From IMG/VR virus record IMGVR_UViG_3300027759_000146, positions 1-45,003 of that record: a stretch of 45,003 nucleotides of DNA; one strand, given 5' to 3'. The notes under the pieces were generated by a model. That model was not told where the DNA came from, searched no databases, and was given only the letters and a program-made list of their open reading frames with translations. Shown piece after piece: positions 23,548-30,276 of this stretch. Both the position numbers and the translations under genes were made by a program. Numbering within the stretch: the first letter of the stretch is position 1; each line of letters begins with the position of its first letter. The stretch comes from a virus.

Positions 23548-25028
23548 AGTTTCCTCTTGATGCTACGAATGTAGGCGCGCTTCTTCGCTTCGACATACTT
23601 GTTGACATCCAAACCTGGCAGAACCGGTTCGTCCGAAAGGTTGCGCGGCCACACCCCAAACTTTTCTTTGTAAGTGTGGGCTGCCCAGCCCGGAGACTTG
23701 CCTGTGTGCTGCACATACCATTGGAGTTGCGACCACCAAGACTGCTTGTTGTCCCGCGACATCATTGCCAGTTCTTCCATCTCGCCGGGTGTGACGGATA
23801 CAGCGTTCTTTCTTTCCCTCACCAGTCCGCAATGGCTGCAAGTATCTGAATTGGCGGGCCACAAACTGCTACACCGCGGGCACTTCGATGCCTCCTTTGT
23901 GCTTTCAGTTGGTTCTTTCTTTGCCTTTTCTTTAGAGTCATCCAAGGCATCTACGCCGTTTTCATACACAGCCTCCCAGTCTTCGCGGAATCTCAGGTAA
24001 TTGCCTGAGTGGTCAAGCCATAAGGCGAACGGCTTGTCCTCTGGATTCTCTGTGTTGAAGCGCATAACCCGGCCCATCTGTTGGATGTGGCTAGACAATG
24101 ACTTGCTAAATGGCCGAGCCGATACCCCAATCATTACATCCGGGACATCAAAGCCTTTGGTAAGAATGTCTGTTGCGATCAGGCCGTGGATCTCTGTGTC
24201 GGGCTTGGCAAAATCTGCGATCACATCTTTCTTGAACTCATCATCATCCCGGTAGCTGATGGAAACAAAGTTGTATCCCTGCTCCGCAAACTTGCGCGCC
24301 AGATCGGTGCCGTGCGCTACGCCAGCACAGAAGATGATCGTCTTTCGTGGCCGGCCAAAGATTTCATGGGTCTTTTTAATCCACTCAGCAACGATATCCC
24401 CGGTGATCTGCATCCCCCGCTTGGTGGATTCAGCTTGGCTCCACTCCCCAGCCACCTTCTTTGCGCCTTCCATGTTGATTTCTTTGGCAACGAATACCTT
24501 GAGGGGGACAAGCACACCCTGATCCACCAGTTGTTTTGTAGTGATGGAGGAGACAACATTGTCGTAAATCTTGCCCAGCCCTTTGGTAAATGGAGTGGCG
24601 GTCAGGCCAATCACCCTTACATCTGGATTGTTTCTGATGAACTCGACTGTCTGTTCGCGGGTTTGATGGCACTCATCTACGATCAAGAGTTGCAAACCTG
24701 GGAAGTCGCCTCGCCGCTCTAGCGTTTGAGCCGAGCAGACTTGGATGTTTTCATATGGCCTGTACCTCCAATGGCCTGATTGAAGTACGCCGTGGGGGAT
24801 GGAATACTTCTCCAGCCGTTGGCTTGTTTGGTCACACAAAACAATGCGATCTAGCAGCATAGCCGCCTTGTTGCCCTTGGTTTTGGTGGCGTTGAGAAGA
24901 GCGATGGCCATCTCTGTTTTACCTGCCCCGGTTGGGGCGTACAGGATTTGGCTGCGCTTGCCAGAGGCAAAGCCTTGGCGTAGGTTTTCCAGAATATCGG
25001 TCTGGTATTGCCGCAATTGCAATGTCAT
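23544..25028 (-). CDS. SF2 DEAD/DEAH-type helicase with zinc ribbon
   Basis: A 494-residue protein. Q-type opening 'QLRQYQTDILENL', Walker A 'APTGAGKT' (31-38), DECH box (118-121), 'TATPF' (143-147), and motif VI 'QQMGRVMRF' (316-324), so both RecA-like lobes are complete. A zinc ribbon follows ('CPRCSSLW' at 383 and 'CSHCG' at 397) with a helical C-terminus. It is related to UvsW/RecG-like phage helicases and probably unwinds or remodels replication and recombination intermediates. Confidence 0.88.
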   Translation of the reverse strand: MTLQLRQYQTDILENLRQGFASGKRSQILYAPTGAGKTEMAIALLNATKTKGNKAAMLLDRIVLCDQTSQRLEKYSIPHGVLQSGHWRYRPYENIQVCSAQTLERRGDFPGLQLLIVDECHQTREQTVEFIRNNPDVRVIGLTATPFTKGLGKIYDNVVSSITTKQLVDQGVLVPLKVFVAKEINMEGAKKVAGEWSQAESTKRGMQITGDIVAEWIKKTHEIFGRPRKTIIFCAGVAHGTDLARKFAEQGYNFVSISYRDDDEFKKDVIADFAKPDTEIHGLIATDILTKGFDVPDVMIGVSARPFSKSLSSHIQQMGRVMRFNTENPEDKPFALWLDHSGNYLRFREDWEAVYENGVDALDDSKEKAKKEPTESTKEASKCPRCSSLWPANSDTCSHCGLVRERKNAVSVTPGEMEELAMMSRDNKQSWWSQLQWYVQHTGKSPGWAAHTYKEKFGVWPRNLSDEPVLPGLDVNKYVEAKKRAYIRSIKRKL

Positions 25029-25070
25029 AGAAACTCCACTACCGGGACTAGCCCCCCGGCTTGGGCATGG

Positions 25071-25871
25071 TTATGCTGCTTTTTTGAGTTGGCGTTGGTA
25101 AGAGGCAATCTGCTTCTTGAGTTGGGCATTCTCAGATTGAAACTGATCCCGGCTGATCTTCACCGACTTCAATTCAATGGTCAAAAGCTTGATCTCTTCG
25201 CGCAAATCAGCGATGGTTTGGGCTGCCAACTCTGGGTTGGGGGCGCCTTGCGTTGCCAATTGGTCTGACAACTTCTCGTTTTCAGCAACCAAATACTCTA
25301 TGGCTTCCTGTTTTTCGTCATGCACAGGCGGCTTTTCCTCTGCTTTTTCTGGTTCTTTGGTACTCTTTTCTGGATTTAGGGTGGCAACGTTGCCACTTTT
25401 GGGCTTTTTGAACGCGCTTTCAATGCCCAAAGAATCACGAACCTTGGACACAAATGTGTGGGATACATTGCAAATCTTGGCAATGTCCCTGTCCGATAAG
25501 CTGCCCCACTCAAAGTCATCAAAGATTTCTTTGACGATCCTGCGCTTGTCTTCAATGCTCAGGGGTAGGCCGTGCTTGGTGTTGGCGCTGTAGCTGTACA
25601 GGATTGCATCGCGCACAGTTCCATTGACAATATTGCACACCATGCTGGCTTTTTTGTTGGTCTTGTGGGCGTGGTATCTGTGGAAACCATCGGCCAACCA
25701 ATACTCTTTACCGTCAAAAAACGCTACTGCTGGCGGGAATTCATCTCCATCCCTCATGTTCTCCGCATACTGAACCACCATCTCCTCGTGGATTTTGGTG
25801 CGCGCTTGGGTGCCTCCGTCAATACGAATGACATCGACTGGTAAAGTTTTTTTGGCTACGAAAATTGTCAT
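25071..25871 (-). CDS. ParB-like DNA-binding protein with C-terminal coiled coil
   Basis: 266 residues from ATG 25871 (AAGGAG upstream). N-terminal ParB/sulfiredoxin-like domain with 'YWLADGFHRYHAHK' (about residues 57-70; 'GFHRYHA' corresponds to the nucleotide-binding box of ParB). It carries a helix-turn-helix at about 125-147 ('LSDRDIAKICNVSHTFVSKV'), a charged linker and a long coiled coil (190-262). No ParA lies nearby, so a regulatory or DNA-organising role is as likely as partition. A copy of the dispersed palindrome is written in the linker codons. Confidence 0.82.
   Translation of the reverse strand: MTIFVAKKTLPVDVIRIDGGTQARTKIHEEMVVQYAENMRDGDEFPPAVAFFDGKEYWLADGFHRYHAHKTNKKASMVCNIVNGTVRDAILYSYSANTKHGLPLSIEDKRRIVKEIFDDFEWGSLSDRDIAKICNVSHTFVSKVRDSLGIESAFKKPKSGNVATLNPEKSTKEPEKAEEKPPVHDEKQEAIEYLVAENEKLSDQLATQGAPNPELAAQTIADLREEIKLLTIELKSVKISRDQFQSENAQLKKQIASYQRQLKKAA
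25381..25396. repeat. Dispersed palindrome, copy 3 (16 bp)
   Basis: GTGGCAACGTTGCCAC, perfect over 16 bp, in the linker codons of the ParB-like gene. Confidence 0.85.
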
Positions 25872-25873
25872 GT

Positions 25874-26053
25874 TTACTCCTTGTTGTTGGCTAAATAGCC
25901 CATGCTGAAATACCGCCATTTGGTTTGAATGTTTACTGTCTTGTACCGCTTGCCGGCCCACTCAAAATCAAGCCCCTTGATGCTTAGGAAGTCCTCAAAC
26001 TTTTGACGAGCAGCATCCAAGTCTTTGGAGCGGTCAGGTTTTTTGGATTTCAT
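25874..26053 (-). CDS. Small basic protein (59 aa)
   Basis: A 59-codon gene, ATG 26053 to TAA 25874, two bases before the ParB-like start. The protein is MKSKKPDRSKDLDAARQKFE... followed by 'GLDFEWAGKRYKTVNIQTKW' and a hydrophobic end. The AAGGAG of the next gene lies inside its last codons. It overlaps the upstream gene by 20 nt. The composition and tight packing support coding. Function unknown. Confidence 0.65.
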   Translation of the reverse strand: MKSKKPDRSKDLDAARQKFEDFLSIKGLDFEWAGKRYKTVNIQTKWRYFSMGYLANNKE

Positions 26054-26264
26054 TTTCTTCCTTTACTTGTTTCATATGCCTCAGAGCATTGACTAACAGT
26101 TTTGCCTCTGACATGGCATTCAATGCCTCTTCAATTGCTCCATCCAGATCACCGTGCAACACCTTGTCGTGTGCGCTCTTTAAAGCCTTCTCCGCCATCA
26201 TGCATGGGTATGCATAGTCAATCATCATTTCTCCTTTGTAGGTTGTCATTACATTGATGCTCAT
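26034..26264 (-). CDS. Small helical hypothetical protein
   Basis: 76 residues (MSINVMTTYKGEMMIDYAYP...). An amphipathic helical hairpin in the second half ('AMSEAKLLVNALRHMKQVKE') is likely. It overlaps both flanking small genes (47 nt with the zinc-finger gene, 20 nt with the 59-residue gene). Function unknown; a later internal start is possible. Confidence 0.5.
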   Translation of the reverse strand: MSINVMTTYKGEMMIDYAYPCMMAEKALKSAHDKVLHGDLDGAIEEALNAMSEAKLLVNALRHMKQVKEENEIQKT

Positions 26265-26385
26265 TTGCCACTCTCCTGTTTATGAAATAAAGATTGCATA
26301 GGGTACATCTCCACACTTCGCTACTTGTCACCTTGGTGCGATCACCAGACTCGCGGGTCTGCCATGTGCGTACAAGCTCAATCAT
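26218..26385 (-). CDS. Small zinc-finger-like protein (55 aa)
   Basis: A 55-residue protein, MIELVRTWQTRESGDRTKV..., with a likely C2HC finger 'WRCTLCNLYFINRRVANEHQC'-type arrangement (Cys at residues 27 and 30, His 43, Cys 45). ATG overlaps the stop of the upstream gene (ATGA), as in the rest of the operon. It overlaps the next gene by 47 nt, more than usual. Probably a small nucleic-acid-binding protein. Confidence 0.55.
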   Translation of the reverse strand: MIELVRTWQTRESGDRTKVTSSEVWRCTLCNLYFINRRVANEHQCNDNLQRRNDD

Positions 26386-26627
26386 GCGGCCTCTTTTTCT
26401 TTGCGCGCATCAACGCAAGGTTTGCACACGTACTTTTTAAACCCGGGCTTGATGGTGAGTACACATCCCTGTTGCGGGCGTGATGTTTTTTGGCAAGCCC
26501 AACAAAGTTGTCCGTTCTGGTGCATCCAAACATGCTCTTCCCGCATGGTTTTTGCAACGCTGCCCGCCTGTGCCAGCATGTTGAATCCAGTATTACCTTT
26601 GCCTTTGTGGCTTTCCCATTTACTCAT
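26382..26627 (-). CDS. Small Cys-rich (zinc) protein
   Basis: An 81-residue protein. Two Cys pairs, 'LCWACQK' (about residues 42-45) and 'VCKPCVDARK' (about 68-71), form a likely zinc knuckle separated by about 22 residues. The rest is basic. Coupled by 4-nt overlaps on both sides. Function unknown. Confidence 0.65.
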   Translation of the reverse strand: MSKWESHKGKGNTGFNMLAQAGSVAKTMREEHVWMHQNGQLCWACQKTSRPQQGCVLTIKPGFKKYVCKPCVDARKEKEAA

Positions 26628-26845
26628 TTGCGCCCCTGTGCCAAGATTGTGCAGATGGCAATCTCTGAGTGGCTGATGCCATTCAAGGCGCAGGCGGTCA
26701 CCATGGGATCAGCGCCGTTGCTCACGGCCTTGTCCCACTTGTCTTGCCTACCGTGAGCATTGATCGTGACGCACACCATCAGCGTTATGAGGAACGCCAG
26801 CACCATGCCCCAAATACCAAGCCAAAATTTCTGATCACTGCCCAT
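26624..26845 (-). CDS. Small membrane protein
   Basis: A 73-residue protein. A single membrane helix at residues 7-27 ('FWLGIWGMVLAFLITLMVCV') is followed by a soluble C-terminus with 'GADPMVTACALNGISHSEI'. It probably sits in the inner membrane with the C-terminus outside. Function unknown. It starts 11 nt inside the upstream gene. Confidence 0.65.
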   Translation of the reverse strand: MGSDQKFWLGIWGMVLAFLITLMVCVTINAHGRQDKWDKAVSNGADPMVTACALNGISHSEIAICTILAQGRK

Positions 26846-26987
26846 TTTTCTTCTCCTTAAGTTGTTGAATCAATGCTTTTTCTTGCGCTGTCCAAACAAA
26901 CGCATCCCCATATTTTTCATTCCAGTTTTCTGGTGGTGACGAATACCAAGCCAACCAAGATTTAAACGCCAATGCTTCTTGTGTCAT
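26835..26987 (-). CDS. Small protein related to the N-terminus of its neighbour (50 aa)
   Basis: A 50-codon gene from ATG 26987 (overlapping the next upstream stop by 4 nt) to a stop at 26835. The N-terminal 'MTQEALAFKSWLAWY' is close to 'MTQEAFKAWWYNEG' of the upstream gene 26984-27496, so the two may be paralogues at that end. Middle part 'WNEKYGDAFVWTAQEK'. Function unknown. Confidence 0.6.
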   Translation of the reverse strand: MTQEALAFKSWLAWYSSPPENWNEKYGDAFVWTAQEKALIQQLKEKKNGQ

Positions 26988-27496
26988 GTGTTCTCCTTTA
27001 TGTTGTGGGCGGCCTCAATGGCTCGGGCGATTTCTTGAAACGAATACCAACCCATGATGTTCTGCATGGCGTACCAAATCTTTTTCATTTCTTCATCCGT
27101 CAGCGGCTTGCGCTGTACTTGGGCATCAAACTTGTTGCGTGGGTCAAGACCGCCATCAGAAACAATGTCGCTGTACTTTGCTGTAGGCTCTTGCTCTGTG
27201 CGCTGTGGTGGGGTGTAGGTTTGCCCACAGTTGTGGCATTGCACAACGCCGTTAAGGGGATTCCATTTGACTGCGCTTGCATCCGTGTAACCGCAACAAT
27301 GCAACGCCACAGGCTCTTGCTCAATCTCTTGCCCAAGCCTCTGCACTTCACGCATGGGGTCTGCCAATGCTTTGTAAGCACCATTTGCCCATGCAATCTC
27401 ACACATACGCATAGTGTGTTGTTCACAATCATGGTGCGTGTATGGGGCTTGACTGCCTTCGTTGTACCACCATGCTTTAAATGCTTCTTGTGTCAT
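26984..27496 (-). CDS. Hypothetical protein with Cys/His pairs
   Basis: A 170-residue protein. After 'MTQEAFKAWWYNEG' it has His/Cys residues ('YTHHDCEQH'), then 'LHCCGY' and 'VQCHNCGQTY' (a zinc-ribbon-like pair) and a C-terminal 'PLTDEEMKKIWYAM' helix. I recall modular proteins of this kind in phage small-gene clusters, where N- and C-terminal segments recombine. ATGA overlaps on both sides. Function unknown. Confidence 0.6.
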   Translation of the reverse strand: MTQEAFKAWWYNEGSQAPYTHHDCEQHTMRMCEIAWANGAYKALADPMREVQRLGQEIEQEPVALHCCGYTDASAVKWNPLNGVVQCHNCGQTYTPPQRTEQEPTAKYSDIVSDGGLDPRNKFDAQVQRKPLTDEEMKKIWYAMQNIMGWYSFQEIARAIEAAHNIKENT

Positions 27497-27639
27497 TTCA
27501 GCACCTCTTGTTCCAACAGTTTTACGGTTTCATCAATTCGTTCATAGAGGTAATCGGGCATTTGAGTTGAGTGTGCATATGACCACGATTCAACTGCTGA
27601 TAACAGCTTGATGATTTGTAGGGCTTGTTCTTTTGTCAT
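27493..27639 (-). CDS. Small helical protein (48 aa)
   Basis: A 48-codon gene: ATG 27639, stop 27493, with ATGA overlaps at both ends. The protein MTKEQALQIIKLLSAVESWS... is helical and acidic ('RIDETVKLLEQEVLK'). Codon-perfect coupling to both neighbours is the main evidence. Function unknown. Confidence 0.6.
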   Translation of the reverse strand: MTKEQALQIIKLLSAVESWSYAHSTQMPDYLYERIDETVKLLEQEVLK

Positions 27640-27824
27640 GCTTCCTCCTTGTATTTAAACTCCAACAACCAATCCATCAGCTTGATGGTGAGCCAGCGGG
27701 GTTTCTTGTAGCAAGCCATCTTCATTCCAAGGCCCTCCGCACTGCCCGGAAACATCCAATAGCCAACCACCTTTGGTTGTTTAAAGAATGCGTACCTAGC
27801 CGCATCCGCTTGATGGTCGCTCAT
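27636..27824 (-). CDS. Small hypothetical protein
   Basis: 62 residues from ATG 27824, which overlaps the upstream stop by 4 nt and is therefore preferred over an ATG 36 nt upstream. 'MSDHQADAARYAFFKQPKVV' is followed by 'MACYKKPRWLTIKLMDWLLE', a basic amphipathic end. Function unknown. Confidence 0.55.
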   Translation of the reverse strand: MSDHQADAARYAFFKQPKVVGYWMFPGSAEGLGMKMACYKKPRWLTIKLMDWLLEFKYKEEA

Positions 27825-28186
27825 TTCACATCCTTCAACTGCCATGCCATTGATTCGCATTCGTTCACACAGAAGTCCAGCGTCTTTACGGTGTCGCCAT
27901 CAAAATTCACTAGCATGATCCGAATAGATTTGAATTCATCGCTCATCAACTCGGGGTCACGGGCATCCCCAAGATGGGCGCAGTCATACCCAAACCACCA
28001 CAGGTCATCTCTCATGCCAGCGTAGGTCAACCCACCATGCACATCAAGGTCAACATCGTTGTAAGTCTTGCCATGCCATGGGTGATCCTTTTGTACAGAC
28101 ACATACCCACAGCGGTGTCCCATGTCAGTGGCAATCACTTCGGCCTTGAGTCCTGCTTTCGTTGTCCATTCTTTTTCAATTTTCAT
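27821..28186 (-). CDS. Hypothetical protein
   Basis: A 121-residue alpha/beta protein, MKIEKEWTTKAGLKAEVIAT..., with 'RCGYVSVQKDHPWHGKTYND' and 'WWFGYDCAHLGD'. These HPWHG and WWFGxDCAHxGD blocks are typical of a conserved small phage protein family of unknown function. Coupled by ATGA overlaps. Confidence 0.65.
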   Translation of the reverse strand: MKIEKEWTTKAGLKAEVIATDMGHRCGYVSVQKDHPWHGKTYNDVDLDVHGGLTYAGMRDDLWWFGYDCAHLGDARDPELMSDEFKSIRIMLVNFDGDTVKTLDFCVNECESMAWQLKDVK

Positions 28187-28353
28187 TTCTCGCCCCTCAG
28201 TTCTTTCTGTTGAATGTCAAACCGTTCTTTCCACCTTTGGTACTTAAGCGCACAGGCTTCGCATGCGCACAGCCAGGTGAATTCATCGGGGTCAGCAATG
28301 CTGCCCTCTTTCTTTATGGGCGCTAGGCCAAAGCCAGACTTGAAGTCGCTCAT
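28183..28353 (-). CDS. Small Cys-containing protein (56 aa)
   Basis: A 56-codon gene: ATG 28353, stop 28183, with 4-nt overlaps to both neighbours. 'MSDFKSGFGLAPIKKEGSIA' is followed by 'WLCACEACALKYQRWKERF', with three Cys in a row spaced CxCxxC, so metal binding is likely. Function unknown. Confidence 0.6.
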   Translation of the reverse strand: MSDFKSGFGLAPIKKEGSIADPDEFTWLCACEACALKYQRWKERFDIQQKELRGEK

Positions 28354-28613
28354 CGCTTCATCCCCCTGATGTACGCCACAAAACTCTGCACAGTGTCACG
28401 ACCGAACGGCAAAGTGAACTTTGTCTCCAACTCCACAGCCACCTCCTCCAGCGTGTCGTTGCGGTGCAGGTGTACAAACTCTGCGGGGTGTGAGTGGACA
28501 TCCATGTGTGCGACCTGCCGCTTGCGCCAGCCGCTGGTGTTTTGTCCGCTGTAATCCCACTGCCCTTGCCTCAAGGCCAATTGCTCAAATGCTTCGTCTT
28601 CTGCGTCTTTCAT
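28350..28613 (-). CDS. Hypothetical protein
   Basis: An 87-residue protein. It starts MKDAEDEAFEQLALRQGQWD, followed by 'VAHMDVHSHPAEF' and 'FTLPFGRDTVQSFVAYIRGM'. A likely helix-turn-helix or small mixed fold; no family recognised. Member of the ATGA-coupled chain. Confidence 0.55.
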   Translation of the reverse strand: MKDAEDEAFEQLALRQGQWDYSGQNTSGWRKRQVAHMDVHSHPAEFVHLHRNDTLEEVAVELETKFTLPFGRDTVQSFVAYIRGMKR

Positions 28614-28798
28614 GCTTTCTCCGGTGGTGTAGCGTGTACCACTGCCTCAAGGTATTTCATTTCAGTGGGGGTCATAGGGCGTCCGTGCTCCTGTTTAAAT
28701 CGATGTAAAAAACTGCCCAGCCGAATTGACCGATCAAACAATTCACCTACGTCAGCACATCCAGTTGCTTTTATCAGGGCTTCAATTTTTGGGCTCAT
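28610..28798 (-). CDS. Small helical protein
   Basis: A 62-residue protein, MSPKIEALIKATGCADVGEL..., with 'FDRSIRLGSFLHRFKQEHGR'. Short helical bundle is likely; the pattern '..LI..TG..D..EL..RS..LG..L' could be an HTH-like DNA binder, but this is weak. Coupled by ATGA overlaps. Confidence 0.5.
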   Translation of the reverse strand: MSPKIEALIKATGCADVGELFDRSIRLGSFLHRFKQEHGRPMTPTEMKYLEAVVHATPPEKA

Positions 28799-29028
28799 GC
28801 TCGCTCCTTCATCCGTTGAATCCGCTCCATCCGTTTGTGGTGCGCCGTTACATACACGACATACTCCATGATTGAATACACCACATCCCAGTAGGTTCCC
28901 TTTGCCATTGCTGGTGCGTCCATAACGCCGTTGTCGGCATCCTGTCTGGCCTTGGCTTCAATGACCCTCATCCGCGCATCCCCCACAACTTCTTTGCAGG
29001 TATCAATGTCAAAACTTTTGGGGGTCAT
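28795..29028 (-). CDS. Small helical protein
   Basis: A 77-residue protein, MTPKSFDIDTCKEVVGDARM..., with a hydrophobic helix 'YWDVVYSIMEYVVYVTAHHK' that may be membrane-associated or a packed core helix. It ends with a basic tail (RIQRMKERA). Coupled by 4-nt overlaps. Function unknown. Confidence 0.55.
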   Translation of the reverse strand: MTPKSFDIDTCKEVVGDARMRVIEAKARQDADNGVMDAPAMAKGTYWDVVYSIMEYVVYVTAHHKRMERIQRMKERA

Positions 29029-29249
29029 GTCTTCTCCTCAACTAAAGCTTTCAAACGCTTCACTTCGTCCACAACTTCGTTCTTCGCAATGTCGTACCTG
29101 TACAGGGTGTCGTATGCCTTGTGGTAAGCGGCGGGGTCTTCGTGAAACGTAGCCCATGTGTCATCCCATGCCAGATAAACCTTTGGCCTACCAGCAAAAA
29201 TTTCTTTAAGTTGTGCTGTGGTTTGTGCAAGTTGTTCTTGTAGCGTCAT
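29025..29249 (-). CDS. Small acidic helical protein
   Basis: A 74-residue protein, MTLQEQLAQTTAQLKEIFAG..., with 'YLAWDDTWATFHEDPAAYHK' in the middle and a C-terminal coiled helix. Helical, acidic, possibly a small inhibitor of a host protein (size and charge only). Coupled by 4-nt overlaps. Confidence 0.55.
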   Translation of the reverse strand: MTLQEQLAQTTAQLKEIFAGRPKVYLAWDDTWATFHEDPAAYHKAYDTLYRYDIAKNEVVDEVKRLKALVEEKT

Positions 29250-29368
29250 CTATCCCTCCGATCTTCTTCGTCCATCCAGAACCACAGGTGCATCAGCCCA
29301 ACAAACACAAGGCCGCAGACAATGAACCCAATGCCACCCAACAGAATCGTTGCAAGAATCGTTTCCAT
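29246..29368 (-). CDS. Tiny membrane protein (40 aa)
   Basis: A 40-codon gene: ATG 29368 overlaps the upstream stop by one base (TGATG) and its own stop overlaps the next start (ATGA). The protein is one membrane helix ('LATILLGGIGFIVCGLVFVG') plus a short charged tail (MDEEDRRDR). Function unknown. Confidence 0.6.
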   Translation of the reverse strand: METILATILLGGIGFIVCGLVFVGLMHLWFWMDEEDRRDR

Positions 29369-29643
29369 CACGCTGCAATCGCCTGGAGCTTGTTGATGCG
29401 CTCTGTGATCTCCGTCACAGTCTTCTGGTACTCAGCCATCACCCGCTTCTTTTCGGCCTCCAGAGCGGCGATCTGCTGGGCGCGTGGGTCGTAGTTGTCG
29501 GGGACTTCAACCTCAACCACCTGTTCACAAACATAAGTGCGGTCTTCGTTGTCATGCACCTTGGCATACAAAATTTGGAACTCACCCTTATCTTGCCAAG
29601 AATATTTGTGGTAGTAAATGTGTGCTGGTAGTTTGATCTTCAT
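29368..29643 (-). CDS. Hypothetical protein with C-terminal coiled coil
   Basis: 91 residues from ATG 29643, chosen for its AAGGAG site; an upstream in-frame start would overlap the preceding gene. N-terminal beta part ('MKIKLPAHIYYHKYSW', 'FQILYAKVHDNED') then a coiled coil ('QIAALEAEKKRVMAEYQKTV'). Function unknown. Confidence 0.6.
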   Translation of the reverse strand: MKIKLPAHIYYHKYSWQDKGEFQILYAKVHDNEDRTYVCEQVVEVEVPDNYDPRAQQIAALEAEKKRVMAEYQKTVTEITERINKLQAIAA

Positions 29644-29653
29644 GATGTTCTCC

Positions 29654-29884
29654 TTATGCGTCAGGCTTAGCCAGCAGATAAACCACAATACAAGCAACCA
29701 CAAATACAGATATGTAATACACCACCTTCTCAATCATCACGCATATGTCCTCCCTGATGCCAAGCATCGCCCGCTGAATACGCTCCTCCTCTGGAGACAT
29801 TCGATTGATGTAAGGCGGCGTGTAGTGGCCGCCAATCTTTAAACCAGTCTTCGTTGTGTACCGGGGAAAGTCATTCATGCTCAT
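29654..29884 (-). CDS. Small C-terminally anchored membrane protein
   Basis: A 76-residue protein. A soluble N-terminus with 'GGHYTPPYINRMSPEEERIQ' precedes a C-terminal membrane helix ('VVYYISVFVVACIVVYLLA', about residues 54-72). Probably tail-anchored in the inner membrane. A potential promoter lies just upstream at 29911-29916. Function unknown. Confidence 0.6.
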   Translation of the reverse strand: MSMNDFPRYTTKTGLKIGGHYTPPYINRMSPEEERIQRAMLGIREDICVMIEKVVYYISVFVVACIVVYLLAKPDA

Positions 29885-29888
29885 CTCC

Positions 29889-29916
29889 TATGTGCAATTA
29901 TGTGCAAAGAATTATA
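29889..29916 (-). promoter_or_regulatory. TATAAT box followed by two direct repeats TATGTGCAA
   Basis: On the minus strand a TATAAT (29916-29911) overlaps the stop of 29912-30163; no good -35 is seen. Just downstream, two direct repeats of TATGTGCAA on the plus strand (29889-29897 and 29899-29907) are spaced by exactly 10 bp, so they lie on the same helix face. This looks like a regulated internal promoter. Confidence 0.4.
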
Positions 29917-30163
29917 CATCTATTTCTTGGGATTCGTGCGCCTGTTTTGCCAAATCTTCTATTTCATCGATTAGGCCAAACCCTAATAGAGGGAAGATGT
30001 CGGCATCATTTAGCTTGGCAACTGTCAACGTTGCCACCGAGGGATAGTCAGGTTCCATCTTCAGGCCGTTCTCAGTAAAGCCAGTCTCTGCCGGCTCATA
30101 CTCCAACGTACATTCAAGGACGATGCCGCAATCATGGGTGTAGGTGTAAAAGAACATTTCCAT
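29912..30163 (-). CDS. Acidic hypothetical protein, first gene of the minus operon
   Basis: An 83-residue acidic protein, MEMFFYTYTHDCGIVLECTL..., with 'EYEPAETGFTENGLKMEPDY' and 'IDEIEDLAKQAHES'. It has an AAAGGAG ribosome site and lies 27 nt downstream of a clear -10 box, so it is made first and probably in quantity. Acidic DNA-mimic-like or host-takeover roles are possible but not shown. A one-mismatch copy of the palindrome lies in its codons. Confidence 0.6.
   Translation of the reverse strand: MEMFFYTYTHDCGIVLECTLEYEPAETGFTENGLKMEPDYPSVATLTVAKLNDADIFPLLGFGLIDEIEDLAKQAHESQEIDV
30023..30036. repeat. Dispersed palindrome, copy 4 with one mismatch
   Basis: TGTCAACGTTGCCA within 29912-30163; one base differs from the consensus. 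Confidence 0.55.
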
Positions 30164-30189
30164 ATCAACTCCTTTGTTTAGGGAGGTGG

Positions 30190-30218
30190 AATGTAACTAT
30201 CAGGTATGGCTATGTCAA
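30190..30218 (-). promoter_or_regulatory. Sigma70 promoter of the replication/early operon
   Basis: On the minus strand TTGACA (30218-30213), 17-nt spacer, TACATT (30195-30190). It is 27 nt upstream of the 30163 start. Operator copy 4 lies 9 bp upstream of the -35, a place where either activation or interference is possible. Confidence 0.8.
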
Positions 30219-30227
30219 CGCAGTGGA

Positions 30228-30241
30228 GTCGCGTAGGTGAC
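30228..30241 (-). promoter_or_regulatory. Operator copy 4, GTCACCTACGCGAC on minus strand
   Basis: Matches the consensus GTCACCTANGCGAC exactly. It lies just upstream of the -35 box of the promoter 30190-30218. Its centre is 42 bp from the centre of the -10 box. Confidence 0.7.
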
Positions 30242-30276
30242 AGATACTTCCTTGGTGGACGCAAGGCTCGGCTGGC

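Noticed and set aside
29889-29916. CRISPR-like or attachment-site reading of the short direct repeats
   Set aside because: Only two 9-bp units, no spacers of CRISPR size and no integrase; a regulator site is the simplest reading.
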